Source: Cunninghamia lanceolata (Eukaryota; Streptophyta; Pinopsida; Cupressales; Cupressaceae). Taken from it: a stretch of 64,000 nt of DNA. The position numbers and the translations under genes are program-made. The DNA lies in NCBI GenBank assembly GCA_027924645.1, contig BSBN01000047.1:6820001-6884000 (forward strand). The letters are read 5' to 3'. Under the pieces are notes generated by a model, which saw only the letters and a list, made by a program, of their open reading frames with translations, had not been told where the DNA came from and searched no databases. This document shows positions 1-11,290 of the stretch, piece after piece (within the stretch, counting starts at the first letter, position 1; each line of letters opens with the position of its first letter).

Positions 1-571
1 CAAATACTCTAAAATATTTCACAGTAGGAGTGATGCCAAACCAGAGTTCATAGGGGGTCTTACCGGTGTTGTTTCTGATTTGAACTCGATTGAGAGTGTA
101 GACTGCAGTGCTGATAGCTTCTTTCCAAAACATTTGAGGAACATTTGCTTCCAACATCATTGTCCTAGCAGCTTCCTGGATGGTCCGGTTCTTTCTCTCA
201 ACTACTCCATTCTGCTGTGGAGTCTTAGGAGCAGACAACTGTCTCCTTATACCCTGTTTCTCACAAAAGTCAATGAACTCACCAGATGTAAATTCACCAC
301 CTCTATCAGACCTTAGACACTTTAGTTTCAATCCGGTTTGATTCTCCACCATAGCTTTGAAGATTTTGAACTTCTCAAAAGCTTCTGATTTTTCTTTTAG
401 AAAGGTAACCCACATCATCCGGGAATGATCATCAATTAACAACATGAAATATCTATCACCCTGCAGACTCTTGATTCTTGTCGGACCACATAGATCAGTA
501 TGTACTAATTCCAACAATCTGGTAGAAGACTGATCTTTGCTTTTGAAAGAGACTCTACTTTGTTTACCTAA
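1..571 (-). pseudogene. SIRE-like copia integrase core, cut by window edge
   Basis: The frame of the upstream gag/protease ORF continues through its stop codon and reads about 190 residues of copia integrase. The DDE signature is visible: an Asp in HTDLCGP, an Asp in LRSDRGGEF, and the Glu of the QQNGVVERKNR block. Integrase joins element cDNA to nuclear DNA. A TAG at 572-574 separates this part from the GAG-pre-integrase zinc region, at a place where the family normally has Gln (KEC-Q-LGKQ), so a CAG-to-TAG change is likely. The rest of pol lies beyond the left edge. I am confident in the family and less so in the clade. Confidence 0.88.
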
Positions 572-2179
572 CTAACATTCTTTACACACACTATTTGTAG
601 GTTTCATCAACTTTGGAAGATCTCTCACAGCCTGAGTATTGCTTATCTTGATGATGTTATCAAAATTTACATGACACATTCTTCTATGCCATAACCAACT
701 CTGATCAATTTGAACAAACAAACAACTTTTATTTGAACCAACCAGATGAAAGATGTTACCTCTTGTCTGAGTACCGGATGCAATTTTAGTTCCGGAGCTT
801 GTAAAGATTCTGCATTTTCCATTCTTGAACCGGAGATCATAGCCTTTGTCCACTAACTGACCAACACTGAGAAGATTGTGCTTCAATCCTTCAACATACA
901 GTACATTTCCTGTTTTGCTCTTACCATCAAAGGAAATAGTTCCCCTACCTCTGATTCTGCCAGCAGAATTGTCACCAAACTTTACCATTCCTCCTTCATA
1001 TCTTTCCAAGTCTAAGAACTTATTCTTGTCACCAGTCATATGGTGAGAACATCCACTGTCAATAACCCAATCATCCTTTTCTTCCACTTGAGCAGCCAAG
1101 GCTTTTTCAACAACTTTGTGATTGACAGATTCAGAGAGCATGGAATCTTCTTCCTTAATGGCTATAAACACCCACTCATTTCTGGATTTGCTTCCTAGTT
1201 CTGATTCATCATCTGTTACTCCTTCATTGTCATCTTCTTCATGAACATAATAGCAATTCTTTTGAAACCTTTGTCTGTGAGTATTAGATCTTGCAGATCT
1301 CTCCGGACATCTTGAGGCAAAATGACCAATCTTATTGCAGTTGAAACACTTAAAGGGTAGTTTTCCTTCATACTTACCGGATCCTCTTGGCAGTCTTTTT
1401 GCAATGAGGGCTTCAAGTTGAGCTGTTTCTGCTTCTTCTTCTTCCATGTCTCTTCTTGCTTGATCATACCATGACATTTTCCTTGATGAGTTTTCACCCG
1501 GATCAAATCTCTGTTTGCCTTTCACATAGGCACTGGCTTTGAAAGCAGATTCAGTCTTGGGTGGATCATCTCCAAACTCGGTCATTTCAAATGCAGCTAG
1601 TTTGCCAGCCAGTTGTTCTCTTGTGACAGTTGTGTGGGCTCTGAATTCATCAATGGCAGCAACTTTGATTTTGTAGGCAGCAGGAAGGGATCTTAGGATT
1701 TTGCAGACAATCTCATTTTCATCTAAAGTTCCACCAGCATTTCTGATTCCACATACCAGCTCATTCACTCTTGGCATAAAGGTAGTGATGTTTTCATCAT
1801 CTCTCATTTTCAATCTTTCAAATTTCCCTTTCAGACTTTGCAATCTTGCACTTTTGACAAACTCATCTCCTTCATACAGAAGTTCCAGTTTAGTTAGGAT
1901 CTCATATGCAGTTGGTAGGTCAATGACATTCGAGAGATCTGAGTCATTCAATGTGCTTAGAAGAGCTTCCTTGGTCCGCAGATTGTTTTCAGCTTCTGTG
2001 ATTTCATTCAGAGTTGTCGGACCACCTTGTGGGGGTATATATGGTTTAGAAATCATATCCAAGTATGCTTTTCCCATACATTCCAAATGACACTTCATGC
2101 GACCTTTCCAGAGAGTAAAGTTGGTTCCATCGAACTTCGGACTATCCTTCTTGTATGACGACATCCTGGATCTCCTCAA
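572..2179 (-). CDS. Copia gag, zinc knuckle, protease, GAG-pre-integrase
   Basis: This 535-residue frame is the first part of a Ty1/copia polyprotein. Residues about 7-200 are a UBN2/retrotran_gag-type capsid region (PKFDGTNFTLWKGRM near the start). A CCHC zinc knuckle is at C278, C281, H286 and C291. The aspartic protease motif DSG is at residues 374-376. The HHCC integrase zinc site begins at H498 and H503 and ends at C532 and C535. Translation may start at Met6 (position 2164), which begins MSSYKK in the way this family usually does. The primer site lies 29 bases upstream of the listed start. The only visible defect is the terminal TAG before integrase. The product would form virus-like particles in the cytoplasm and process itself. 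Confidence 0.9.
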   Translation of the reverse strand: MRRSRMSSYKKDSPKFDGTNFTLWKGRMKCHLECMGKAYLDMISKPYIPPQGGPTTLNEITEAENNLRTKEALLSTLNDSDLSNVIDLPTAYEILTKLELLYEGDEFVKSARLQSLKGKFERLKMRDDENITTFMPRVNELVCGIRNAGGTLDENEIVCKILRSLPAAYKIKVAAIDEFRAHTTVTREQLAGKLAAFEMTEFGDDPPKTESAFKASAYVKGKQRFDPGENSSRKMSWYDQARRDMEEEEAETAQLEALIAKRLPRGSGKYEGKLPFKCFNCNKIGHFASRCPERSARSNTHRQRFQKNCYYVHEEDDNEGVTDDESELGSKSRNEWVFIAIKEEDSMLSESVNHKVVEKALAAQVEEKDDWVIDSGCSHHMTGDKNKFLDLERYEGGMVKFGDNSAGRIRGRGTISFDGKSKTGNVLYVEGLKHNLLSVGQLVDKGYDLRFKNGKCRIFTSSGTKIASGTQTRGNIFHLVGSNKSCLFVQIDQSWLWHRRMCHVNFDNIIKISNTQAVRDLPKLMKPTNSVCKEC

Positions 2180-2207
2180 GCGGTTAAGCTCCTATCAGAG
2201 GAACTTG

Positions 2208-2219
2208 GCTCTGATACCA
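2208..2219 (-). other. Primer-binding site, initiator Met tRNA type
   Basis: Read on the minus strand this is TGGTATCAGAGC, the usual plant initiator-Met-tRNA primer site. It lies two bases inside the LTR end, where minus-strand cDNA synthesis would start. Confidence 0.9.
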
Positions 2220-2725
2220 ATTGTTGGATCTAGGGCATACAACTGAGAGGGGGGGGTGAATCAGTTGTATAAAACTTCTTCTCATTCAAACACTTAACTC
2301 TCTGTTGTTAGTTAGCAGCATATCAAATAATCATCCATGGAAGCATAATACATAAACACAAGAGCAGATAAGCATCAACACATTGAACACCAAAATTTTG
2401 ACGTGGAAAACCCGGTTAAGGGAAAAACCACGGGGTGATTAACCCAAGAATTATTCTCTGTTAGAAGAATAAAGAAAAATGAATGGCACATGCCAATAAG
2501 GGCTCACTGCCCGAGCACACTGCTCACAAAGAGGCCCACTGCCTACAAGGAGACACACTGTCTACAAAGTGATAAAAATCATAGTCTTGAACTGGAGAAT
2601 GACATCTCTATCATGTCCGGATCAGTTCCAGTTAAGCCCAACAATCTCTGCTCTGCCTTTCGCACGTTTCTTCGCTATATTATACTCATCCTCACACCAC
2701 ACACAGAAATGAACTCACAAACCGT

Positions 2726-2733
2726 TATTTATA
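2726..2733 (-). promoter_or_regulatory. LTR TATA box
   Basis: TATAAATA on the minus strand, in the middle of the LTR. The sister LTR has TATATAAATA at the same place (61120-61129). It probably drives transcription of the element toward the left edge. Confidence 0.65.
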
Positions 2734-2785
2734 CAAGACATTGACTTAGGAACAAACATCTAAGTCGGCAAACAACCATAGGAGT

Positions 2786-2871
2786 ATCCGCAAGATGAAT
2801 AACACATCCGGTCGGCCATCACAAGAACATTCGCAGGATGAACAACTCATCCGGTCGGCTAAACAGAGCAA
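2786..2871. repeat. 43-bp tandem duplication inside the LTR
   Basis: Two adjacent diverged copies start at 2786 and 2829, each containing CATCCGGTCGG or TCATCCGGTCGG. The sister LTR near 61180-61215 has one copy. The unit lies upstream of the TATA box in the direction of transcription, in U3. Confidence 0.7.
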
Positions 2872-3513
2872 GAACTTCATCTGGAAGAATAACTTCAATT
2901 CCAGGCTCTACCATCAATGCGGACCAACAACACAACCTAAATATGATCCAAGAACCTTCACAAGCCTGTCTAAATGTCCGGATACATCCGCACTTCCTCT
3001 GCTTACTGGGATCTCTTGTCTTCCTCATCCGGAACTTCAAGAACACAGTCTGTCGCCACTGTCATAATGCAAGAGGTACTTCCGGACCTCCAAATCATAC
3101 ACAAATCAGGATGACACATCACAAGGACATCCCAAACACTCCTTCCAATCCGCAGATTAGGATAATACAATTCCGGACCTCACCGGACCTTTTTGTGATC
3201 CTCTGTCACCTCCGGATACTTGCCGGACCCGGTTCTATACCGGCAGCCACAACTCCTTCAGATCTTCATGCGGACCTCTGAAATCTTAGCTGTAGCATCT
3301 CAAGACTCATATCTACTAACCCTTTAATCCGCATCCTCCGGTTCTCATCCTATACAGTACATTTACCTTCTTCTCATCACTGTTCTTCACTGTTCCTGAC
3401 TGAGGCTAATTTTCTCAATATCCTCAGCACACAGCTCATCAAATCCTTCTTGTCAATGCAATATGAGTATGTTGACATCAATGACAACACTGGCTCACCT
3501 CATACTTGCAACA

Positions 3514-4491
3514 AACACATCATTGATTGTTGAAGTATTTGTTGATGACATCATCTTTGGTGGAAATGAGAGTATGTGTAAAAGTTTGGCTGATCATATG
3601 CAAAGTGAATTTGAGATGTCCATGCTTGGTGAAATGAATTTATTCTTAGGTCTACAAATCATTCAATCAAAAAAAGGCATCTTCATATCTTAGTCTAAGT
3701 ATGTGAAAGAGTTGTTGAAAAATTTTGGAATGAAGGATTCAAAACCAGTGAGTATTCCTATGGTAACCAGATGCAAGTTGAGTAAAGATGATGATTCACC
3801 TAAGGTAGATCAGAAAAGGTATAGATCAATGATTGGAGGACTGCTTTATTTGACTCAGACCAGACCTGACATTATAAATGCAGTTGGACTTATTTCTAGA
3901 TTTCAAACTGATCCTAGGGAATCCCATGTTGTAGCAGTCAAAAGAATTTTTAGATATCTAAAGTGAACATCTGATTGTGACTTATGGTATCTAAACGATA
4001 ATGACTTCACTCTTCATGCAAATACAGATGTTGATTGGGCAGGACATGTGGATGACAAGAAAAGTACTAGTGGTGGTGCATTCTTCTTGAGAAGGAGATT
4101 AGTTTCTTGGTTAAGAAAAAAGTAGGAGGCAATATCTCTGTCTACTGCAGAGGCAGAGTATATAGCGGCAGCAAGAAATTGTACTCAAGTCTTGTGGATG
4201 AAGCAAATGTTGAAGGATATTAGAATTGTGTTTGAAAAGCCTATTATAATCTTTTGTGATAATTCAAGTGCAATAAACATCTCAAAGAATATGGTGTTAC
4301 ATTCAAAGACAAAGTACATATCCATCAAGTTTGACAACTTGAGAGAAAAGGTAAGTGAGAATGAAGTCAGATTGGAGTTTGTTTCTTCAAAGGATCAATT
4401 TGCAAATATATTCACCAAGCCTTTGCCTAAGGATACTTTTGAGTATCTCAGAGGGAAGCTAGGGGTTATTACCCCTCCTATTAAGATCTAA
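3514..4491 (+). pseudogene. Copia reverse transcriptase (3' part) and RNase H, decayed
   Basis: A single frame runs from just after the inserted LTR to a stop at 4491. It begins within RT ([13 protein letters not shown], the catalytic YVDD-like block reading FVDD) and ends with copia RNase H ([33 protein letters not shown]). Three in-frame stops are present: TAG at 3691, TGA at 3964 and TAG at 4123. Two of these replace a Gln conserved in the related frame at 62190-63407. No frameshift is needed. The N-terminal half of pol was displaced by the opposite-strand copia insertion and would lie left of the window. This copy is older than the one at 62190. Confidence 0.9.
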
Positions 4492-4590
4492 GATGCACTA
4501 GTGTGCATCAGTCTGATGGAATTCATAGTCATATCTTGTGATCTGGATTGATGATAAGAAGATACTACTCTTGGAGATCAGTCTAAAACA

Positions 4591-4785
4591 AAAAGGGGAA
4601 GAAAAGATTGTTTCCATTGATGTCAAAGGGGGAGAGAAGTCATGTGAAAAGTTAGTTGCTGATGAAATGGGGAGCAGTGAAGAAAGTGGTTACAGAGGTG
4701 AAAAGAGAAAGGTGGAGAAATCCTAGTCTTGATGATTGAATCAGTTTTTCACATCATATGTTTCCATCAATGAAAAAGGGGGAGA
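4591..4785 (+). other. Multiple polypurine tracts before the 3' LTR
   Basis: Purine tracts lie at about 4591-4606, 4625-4639 and 4773-4785, the last (AAAAAGGGGGAGA) directly before the LTR. The final tract would prime plus-strand DNA. Extra upstream tracts are a described trait of Sireviruses, which supports that placement. The rest of 4492-4786 is non-coding 3' sequence. Confidence 0.7.
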
Positions 4786-4786
4786 T

Positions 4787-6131
4787 TGTTGAAAATATGT
4801 GCCTATGATGTGTTGTCATTGATGTCAACATATCCCTTTGTTAGAAACAAGAGAAATAGTGCAGATCGGTGAAGTAGATTGCTCCACATTTCTAGAGGAA
4901 TAAAGATCTAAGTACGTGGACCATATGGTTATGTAGAGGATTGTTTGAAGTAGCTCCAATTAAGATTTTAGAGGTTAGCATAAAGATTTGAAGAAGTTAT
5001 GGCCATGTGAGTAGAACCTGGTTTTGTAGTGTTCAGAAGAGAAAGAGTGATAGGAAATTGGTCTGGATTGCTCTGCAAATGTAACAATATGATCTATGAA
5101 TCTCGAGACATGTTTGGGAAGTCACTGTGTGTCATCAACTCAAGTGGTTCATGGTTTGGAGGTCCGCAAGCAATCTTTCTAGTGTGACAGTCATGGCAGA
5201 CAGTGTTCTTAAGGTACCAGATGAAGATGCAAGTGATTCTGTTGATTTGGAGTAGTGTGGATGTTATTGCCAAAATCAATGTGCTTGTGGAGGTCTCTAG
5301 ATCATGTGTCTACTGTTTTGGAGGTCCACATTGAAGATTGAGCTTGTTGTTGAAGATTTCTTCCTTGATTTTGTTGTTTTCCCAGTCTTGGCTGACCGGA
5401 TGATTCAAGCATGTTGCGGATGATCTTAGAGAAATTCTCTAGAGCGTGGCATATTGTTCAAGGAAGATCTAAGCCCCAGCCATATTTTTCTAATGGTATA
5501 GTGATCCGTATTAAGTCAACCCAACCTTGATGTTCATTCCAAGGTTGATGAAGCATATAAATACTTGTTGATGAGTTGTGGAAATGTATCTGTGTGAGAA
5601 AATGATAAAATCATAAGGAAGGTACAGAGGCAGAGTAGAAGAGAGGAGAAGTAGAAGAACAAGAGTAGTAAAGGATGAAGAGATAGTGAAGAAGTGTTTG
5701 GGGGTAGAGTAGAAGATTTTATGAGCTTTCAATGAGACTGAACCAGGCATGATGAAGATGCTATTTCTCTGTTAAATCTTTTTGTATTAAACACATAAAT
5801 TCTTGTAGGCAGTGAGCCTCTTTGAGCAGTGAGCTCTGAGTAGTGCGCCCGAAGGCAAGTGCCTTCCCATTTATTTCAAGTACTTTTAACAGGGTACAAA
5901 TCTTGTGGATTAACCCCCACCATGGTTTTCCCTTAACTGGGTTTCCACGTTAAAAAACTTGGTGTCAAGTGTGTTCATTTTGTTTCTGATCATGTGTTGT
6001 TGATTCATGCTTTAATGTTTACATCATTAATTTGTTTGTAAGTTGTTAACGAAGATTAAAGTCAGAAAAGGTTAATTTTGTGGGACAACTAATTCACCCC
6101 TCCCTCTCAATTGTCTAGCCTAATTCCATCA
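4787..6131 (+). repeat. 3' LTR of plus-strand SIRE-like copia element
   Basis: The repeat starts TGTTGA right after the purine tract and ends TTCCATCA, 1345 bases. Its last 60 bases resemble the end of the minus-strand copia LTRs (a CACCC-rich stretch, then TCTCAATTGT), but the middle is diverged, so it belongs to a related older subfamily. Its right end abuts gypsy integrase sequence, showing that this element inserted into the gypsy element to its right. Confidence 0.85.
5556..5563 (+). promoter_or_regulatory. LTR TATA box
   Basis: TATAAATA at 5556-5563, in the position expected for the U3/R border. As a 3' LTR promoter it would read outward, antisense to the gypsy pseudogene on the right. 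Confidence 0.55.
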
Positions 6132-7208
6132 AATTCCTTATGTCTTCTCTTCATCTGCTTGTTCTTTATATTTGTTGTTCATATCCTCCAAATGCTTCTT
6201 AACCTGATTATGCATTGTCTTCATATGATCTGCAAATTCTTCTGCTTCTGCAATTCTCTTTTTTTCCATACTGATATCTCTCAATTCTGCAACTCCTCTA
6301 GGGTTTACTCTAGTAACAATCTCAAATAGTGTTCTTATGGTACTCCTACTTACTAAATTATTGTATGTAAACTCAGCTTGTGAAAGAATCAAATCCCAAC
6401 TTCATGCCTTATCTCCAACCAAACATCTCAACAAGTTTTCCAAACTCCTATTCACTACCTCTGTCTGTCCATTAGTCTATGGGTGAAATGTTGAACTGAA
6501 CTTTAGATCTATCTAAGAAACTTTGTATCTCTATCTGAAACTATACTCTTAGGTAATCCATGCAATCTCACAATCTCCTTGAAAAATAGGTCAGCTACAT
6601 GCACTGCATCAAGTTGTCTTCTTACAAGGTATGAAATGTGCCATCTTTGAAAATCTATCTACCACTACAAATGTTGAATCATGTCCTCTCTATATCTTCA
6701 GCAATCCCATTACAAAATCCATGCTTATGTCTTCCCAAGGTCTCTCCGGTACTGTCAAAGGTTTATACAATCTAGTATTCTGACTACTCCCTTTTGCAAC
6801 TTGACAAACTCTATAACTATACACAAATTTACTAACATCCTTATGTATCTGAGGCCAAAAGTAATTTTCACTCACCAAAGCCACTGTCTTGTCAATGCCA
6901 AAATGTCCTGCCAATCCACAACTATGTTTCTCCTTGATCAAATTATCTCTCACTGAACTTCTAGGTATGCATAGTTGATTTCCCTTGAACAACACATCTT
7001 CCTGAATAAAATAGTCCAACCACTTACTCCTATCTATCACAACAAGTTTCTTACATGCTTTCCAAGGTTCTGCAAAATCATTGTCTCCCTCATATAGGTT
7101 CTTCAATTCATCAAATCCCAATACTTCAACTCTCATGTCTGTTAGCAAGTTTCTTCTCCTACTCAATGCATCTGCAACTTTGTTTGACTTTCCACTCCTA
7201 TGCTTCAA
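6132..7208 (-). pseudogene. Gypsy integrase, CRM-like chromovirus, truncated
   Basis: The frame begins after RNase H with SNKVADALSRR, then the integrase zinc-binding region (HFGIDKTVALVSENYFWP...VCQ) and the first DDE Asp (ISMDFVMGL). The ORF at 6138-6392 is the later part (LVGD-type linker and AEEFADHMKTMHNQVKKHLE). All pieces lie in one frame with RT upstream but are broken by stops, for example before 6690. The C-terminal GPY/F and any chromodomain are missing because the plus-strand copia LTR ends at 6131 inside the gene. Confidence 0.82.
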
Positions 7209-7223
7209 TACAAATGTGTAAAT

Positions 7224-8540
7224 CTACATGAACTCTACCCATCTCATGTGTCTCTGATTCAACTTACCTTGACTGTTCAAATATTGCAAAGCTTGATGAT
7301 CTGTATACAACATAAACTCCTTAGGAAACAAGTAATGTCTCCACTTCTTCAAGGCTTGAATTATGGCATAGAACTCTTGATCATAAACTGAATATCTTCT
7401 CCTTGCATCATTCAACTTCTCACTGAAATATGCTATTGGTATACCTTCTTGACTTAATACTACTCCAATTGCATTTCTACTTGCATCACAATTCACTTGA
7501 AATACCTTATTGAAATATGGTAATGCCAAAATAGGTTGCTCGGTCACTTTCTACTTTAACAACTCAAAACTTTTATCTACTCTTGATGTCCACTTGAAAT
7601 CTTTTTTGTCACCTCTCATTGTCTCTATCATAATGTTACAAACTGAACTAAAATTTATGATGAACTTCTAGTAGAAACTAGCTAATCCATGAAATGATCT
7701 GACTTCTCCAATGCTCTCTGATGTAGGTGATTCAAAAATTATTCTTACTTTCTCAAGGTCCATCTTCAATCCTTCCATAGAAATCACAAATCCCAAATAT
7801 ATTAATTCTTCCTTCATGAAACTACACTTCTTGATGTTTATCAACAATTTCTCTTCTCTCAGTCTTTGTAAAACTTGTCTCAGATGTTGCAAATGTTCCT
7901 CCTTTGTCTTACTGAAAATCATAATGTCATCCAGATATATAATAAAAAAATTACCAAAGAATTTCTTCAAAACTTTGTTCATCAATCTCATGAAAGTACT
8001 AGGTGCATTTGTCAATCCACAAGGCATCACTAGCCACTCATACAATCCTTCATTTGTGTTAAAAGTAGTCTTCCATTCATCTCCTTCTCTGATTATGATC
8101 TGATGGTACCCACTCTTCAAGTCTATCTTTGTGAAATATCTTGCTCCACTCAAACAATCCATGATATCATCCATCCTAGGTAACAGAAATCGATACTTAG
8201 CTGTGATCTTGTTGATTGCTCTAGAGTCTATACATATTCTCCATTCTCCATCTTTCTTTGGTGTTAACACTGCAGGTACTGCACAAGGACTCAAACTTTC
8301 TCTAATCAATCCTTTCCTCAACAACTTTTGTATCTACTTATTCAATTCTTCATTCTATGTCGGTGTCATTCTGTGTGCTACTTTGTTAGGCAAACTAGCT
8401 CCCGGTATAAGATCCATGTGATGATTGATACTTCTTATAGGTGGCAATCCTTCAGGTACATTATCTAATATGATGTCTTCATACTCTGTTAGCAACTCTT
8501 TTATCTCCTTTAGTTGTACTTCTTCATTCTCCTTTTTCAA
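7224..8540 (-). pseudogene. Gypsy reverse transcriptase and RNase H
   Basis: RT is recognised from [49 protein letters not shown] and the catalytic YLDDIMIFS. RNase H follows ([47 protein letters not shown]). The wording around GDEWKT and GLYEWLVMP is what I recall for the CRM/Galadriel side of the chromoviruses. In-frame stops lie at 8355, 7668 and 7224, with no frameshift across this stretch. The copy is dead but its domains are complete. Confidence 0.87.
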
Positions 8541-10251
8541 TGTTCCAGGCTTCTAGGAATCAAATCATAATACATATTCTCATGTCTCAAACCACCCAGA
8601 AATTTTCTTCCATCTACCAAACAGATTCTAGCATTCGCACATACTTCACTCTTAGGATCATATTCCAAAGGGATCAAAGTAATTTTTTTTCCATTTACTA
8701 TTATAGTATATGTATTCTTTCTCCCATCATGTATAGCTTTTCTATCATACTGCCAAGGTCTACCCAACAAGATATGACATACATCCATAGGCATAATATC
8801 ACACAAGACTTCATCATGATAAGATCCAATATGAAATTTCACCAAACATTGTTCACTCACGAGTACCTTATGGTCATCCAGAATCCATGCTATCTGATAG
8901 GGCTTAGGGTGTTTCAATCTTTCCAACTTTAGCTTAGTCACCATCTCTTTTAAACTAGGTTATCTGAACTACCACTATCAATGACAACCTTACAACATTT
9001 ACCTCCTGATTTGCATCTAGTTCTGAACAAACTCTTCCTCTGCGGTGGTTCCTCATTTGTTTCTACTTGAAATAGTGCTCTCCTCATCACAAATGATTCT
9101 CTTTTCTCAAGTTTTCCAACTAAACTTGGTGATCCAACAGGTTCTTCTTCCACATAGGCTACTCTTCCACTATTCTCTATCTTCTTGCTTGTACTCCTCT
9201 GATTACATTCAAATGTTCTATGTCCTTCACCTCCACACTTAAAACAATTACCTCTGAATGTTCTCTTATCAAATCCTCTTCCCTCTCTTCTATACCCTTC
9301 ATTTCGGTATGAGTTATAATTACCTCTATGATGAAAATTTCTATCATTTCTCCAATAGGAATTGTTGTCTCTATCATCCTTCTTAAATGGGTTGTCAAGC
9401 TTGTTCTGCTCTGGTTGTGATCTGACTCCTCCGAAAAATGTTCTGTCTATCTAAAATTTACCTCATCTTCCTCTCTGTCTCTGATCATGCCTCATATTCA
9501 ACTTATCTTCAACCTTCAAGGCAAACTGATATGCTTCCTCCAAAGATGTCATCCTCACTAAACTTAGTTCTTCTTGAATGTTCAATCTCGGTCCATTGAT
9601 GTATCTAGCCACTTTCTCCTTTCTTTCTTCACTATGTCCTATCTATATGATCATCTTATGAAATTATTTAGTATACTTCTTCACACATTTCTCCTTTTGT
9701 CTTAAGTTCTGTAATCTCTTCAATAGTTTTAACTCATAGTTAGCAGGTATAAACTGATTCTTCAATTTTGTCACCATCCTATCCCATTTTGTAATCTTTT
9801 CTTTTCCTCTTCTATTTCTACCTAACTGAACTTTCTTCCACCATATAGCAGTATATCCTTTCAACTTTGTCTTTGCAAATTTCACCTTCTCCGGATCTTC
9901 AACTTCTTCATACTCAAAGTTTTCTTCCATGTCATTTATCAAGTCAATCAACTCTTTAGGGTTCAGGTTGCCAGTGTAGTTTGGTACATCAACTCTAGGT
10001 CTCTTTTCAATCTTTGAAATAGCTCACAACATCTTTCCTTGATATGATTCTTCTTCTTCATCACCTCCTAGGGTTTCGCCAATTTGTTCAACAAATTGAA
10101 ATTCTTCTTCATCACCACTTTCAACATTAGGTCTCGGTGTCAATCCTCTTCGCCTATCTTCCTCCACAGCATCCAATCAAATTCTCATTATTTTCATCAT
10201 TTCCATTCTTCCAACCATTGTTCCAATAGTAGGGATTCTCCTCGCTGACAT
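8537..10251 (-). pseudogene. Gypsy gag, zinc knuckle and protease
   Basis: An in-frame ATG at 10251 begins gag. The gag core is clear at 9664-9951 (KLKGYTAIWWKKVQ, WDRMVTKLKNQF). A CCHC knuckle (CFKCGGEGHRTFEC) is encoded at 9205-9246, and the protease DSG (VVIDSGSSDNLV) lies just before 8950. Gag to DSG is one frame with stops, including a TGA within the first 25 codons. A single-base shift near 8945-8950 puts the rest of protease (CHILLGRPWQYDRKAIHDG) in another frame, 8537-8944. The block is collinear with RT to the left. Confidence 0.82.
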
Positions 10252-10435
10252 TCTTCCTCGAATCAAGTGCAAACTGACTCAGGTTCGGCAATCGGGCTAT
10301 AAGGTGACAACTACCTCACAATCGGCGATTAGTTGCAACACAAGTAACCTGCCTCAGATCGGCGATCTGTCCACAGCAAGATCTTACAGAATTCCTTTTC
10401 CAACTTCACTCAATTCTCTCCCAAATATTCTTTCT

Positions 10436-10446
10436 CTTTGATACCA
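10436..10446 (-). other. Primer-binding site of the CRM-like gypsy element
   Basis: On the minus strand this reads TGGTATCAAAG, close to the Met-tRNA primer site. It lies five bases after the LTR end (GACTACA, then CCAAG). Confidence 0.7.
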
Positions 10447-10451
10447 CTTGG

Positions 10452-11290
10452 TGTAGTCACGGTAGGAGGGTTCACATAATGAATAGTCTAGACTGTGCAG
10501 CAAGAGTAAACACAACAAAAACAACTCAAAGATCTGAAACAAATGCAGATTCAGTCATTCAGTATATCATAGAGTTCAAATACAAATCGTCTAGCAACAT
10601 GTGGGCTTATAATTAGGGCTCAAGGCCTGACTACAGAATATCAGAATATGCACAAGATATAGCTTTGAGGCTTCTTCACACAAAATCTAAACTATCAACT
10701 ATGAATCAATCATTAACTGCTTTCCTAGGCATCTATTACATCAATATATATCATCTTCAGATCATATGATACATCCACGTTGGCCAAATAAGATCACAAA
10801 CTCCAATGAAGAGTTGTAACGTGTGTACACGGATAGGTCAGACCTAAATGAGTAGAAATCCTCTGTAAATGAATGGAATGATGTGCAGATCTCAGGGAAG
10901 GTCAGCCATGAACCAAACAACATGGAATGATGTGTCATTAGGATTCAAGGGTTGTGAAATGCTCTGCAAGTCTTCTCCTTTAGCTAATTATCTGGGACTG
11001 GTAGAATGCTCTGTTTTGAGAAAACAGTCAATCTTCTGATAGCAATATCTTTCTGGTACTTGATCCAAATGCTCTAAATTTTAGATATGTTGTGCATGAA
11101 TGAATTTATATGCTAAGTCCAACTCCACAAGGTCTAAAATGCAAATGCAGTAGAATGTGGACCAAAATACAGAAACTGCTACTGATTGAACTACTTGAAT
11201 TAAACTAAAAAATGAAAGGAAACAAACTAAACTGCCAAGAAACTAAAATGCAATTTTTTTGGTTGATGTAAGATTGCTCTTGAACTAGGG
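10452..11290 (-). repeat. 5' LTR of CRM-like gypsy element, outer end uncertain
   Basis: The inner end is fixed by the primer site: on the plus strand the LTR starts TGTAGTCACGG. A TATA-like TTATAAGC lies on the minus strand near 10608-10616. The partner LTR is outside the window, so the outer end can only be placed roughly, around 11290. No coding sequence is seen here. Confidence 0.6.

Larger units (their letters stand above)
2222..3513 (-). repeat. 5' LTR of minus-strand SIRE-like copia element
   Basis: On the minus strand the repeat starts TGTTGC and ends CCAACA, with the primer site directly after it. It is 1292 bases long and clearly the same family as the LTR at 60626-61866; the shared outer, TATA and R/U5 portions can be followed by eye. 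Its outer end (3513) abuts the RT frame of an opposite-strand copia element, so this is an insertion point. The likely target duplication, AACAC at 3514-3518, cannot be confirmed because the other end is outside the window. Confidence 0.88.

Noticed and set aside
1216..1506. Minus-strand 96-residue frame inside the copia gag
   Set aside because: It overlaps the 572-2179 frame, which carries the gag, zinc and protease motifs. This one is Lys-rich and has no motif.
1701..2090. Plus-strand 129-residue frame
   Set aside because: Antisense shadow of the copia gag.
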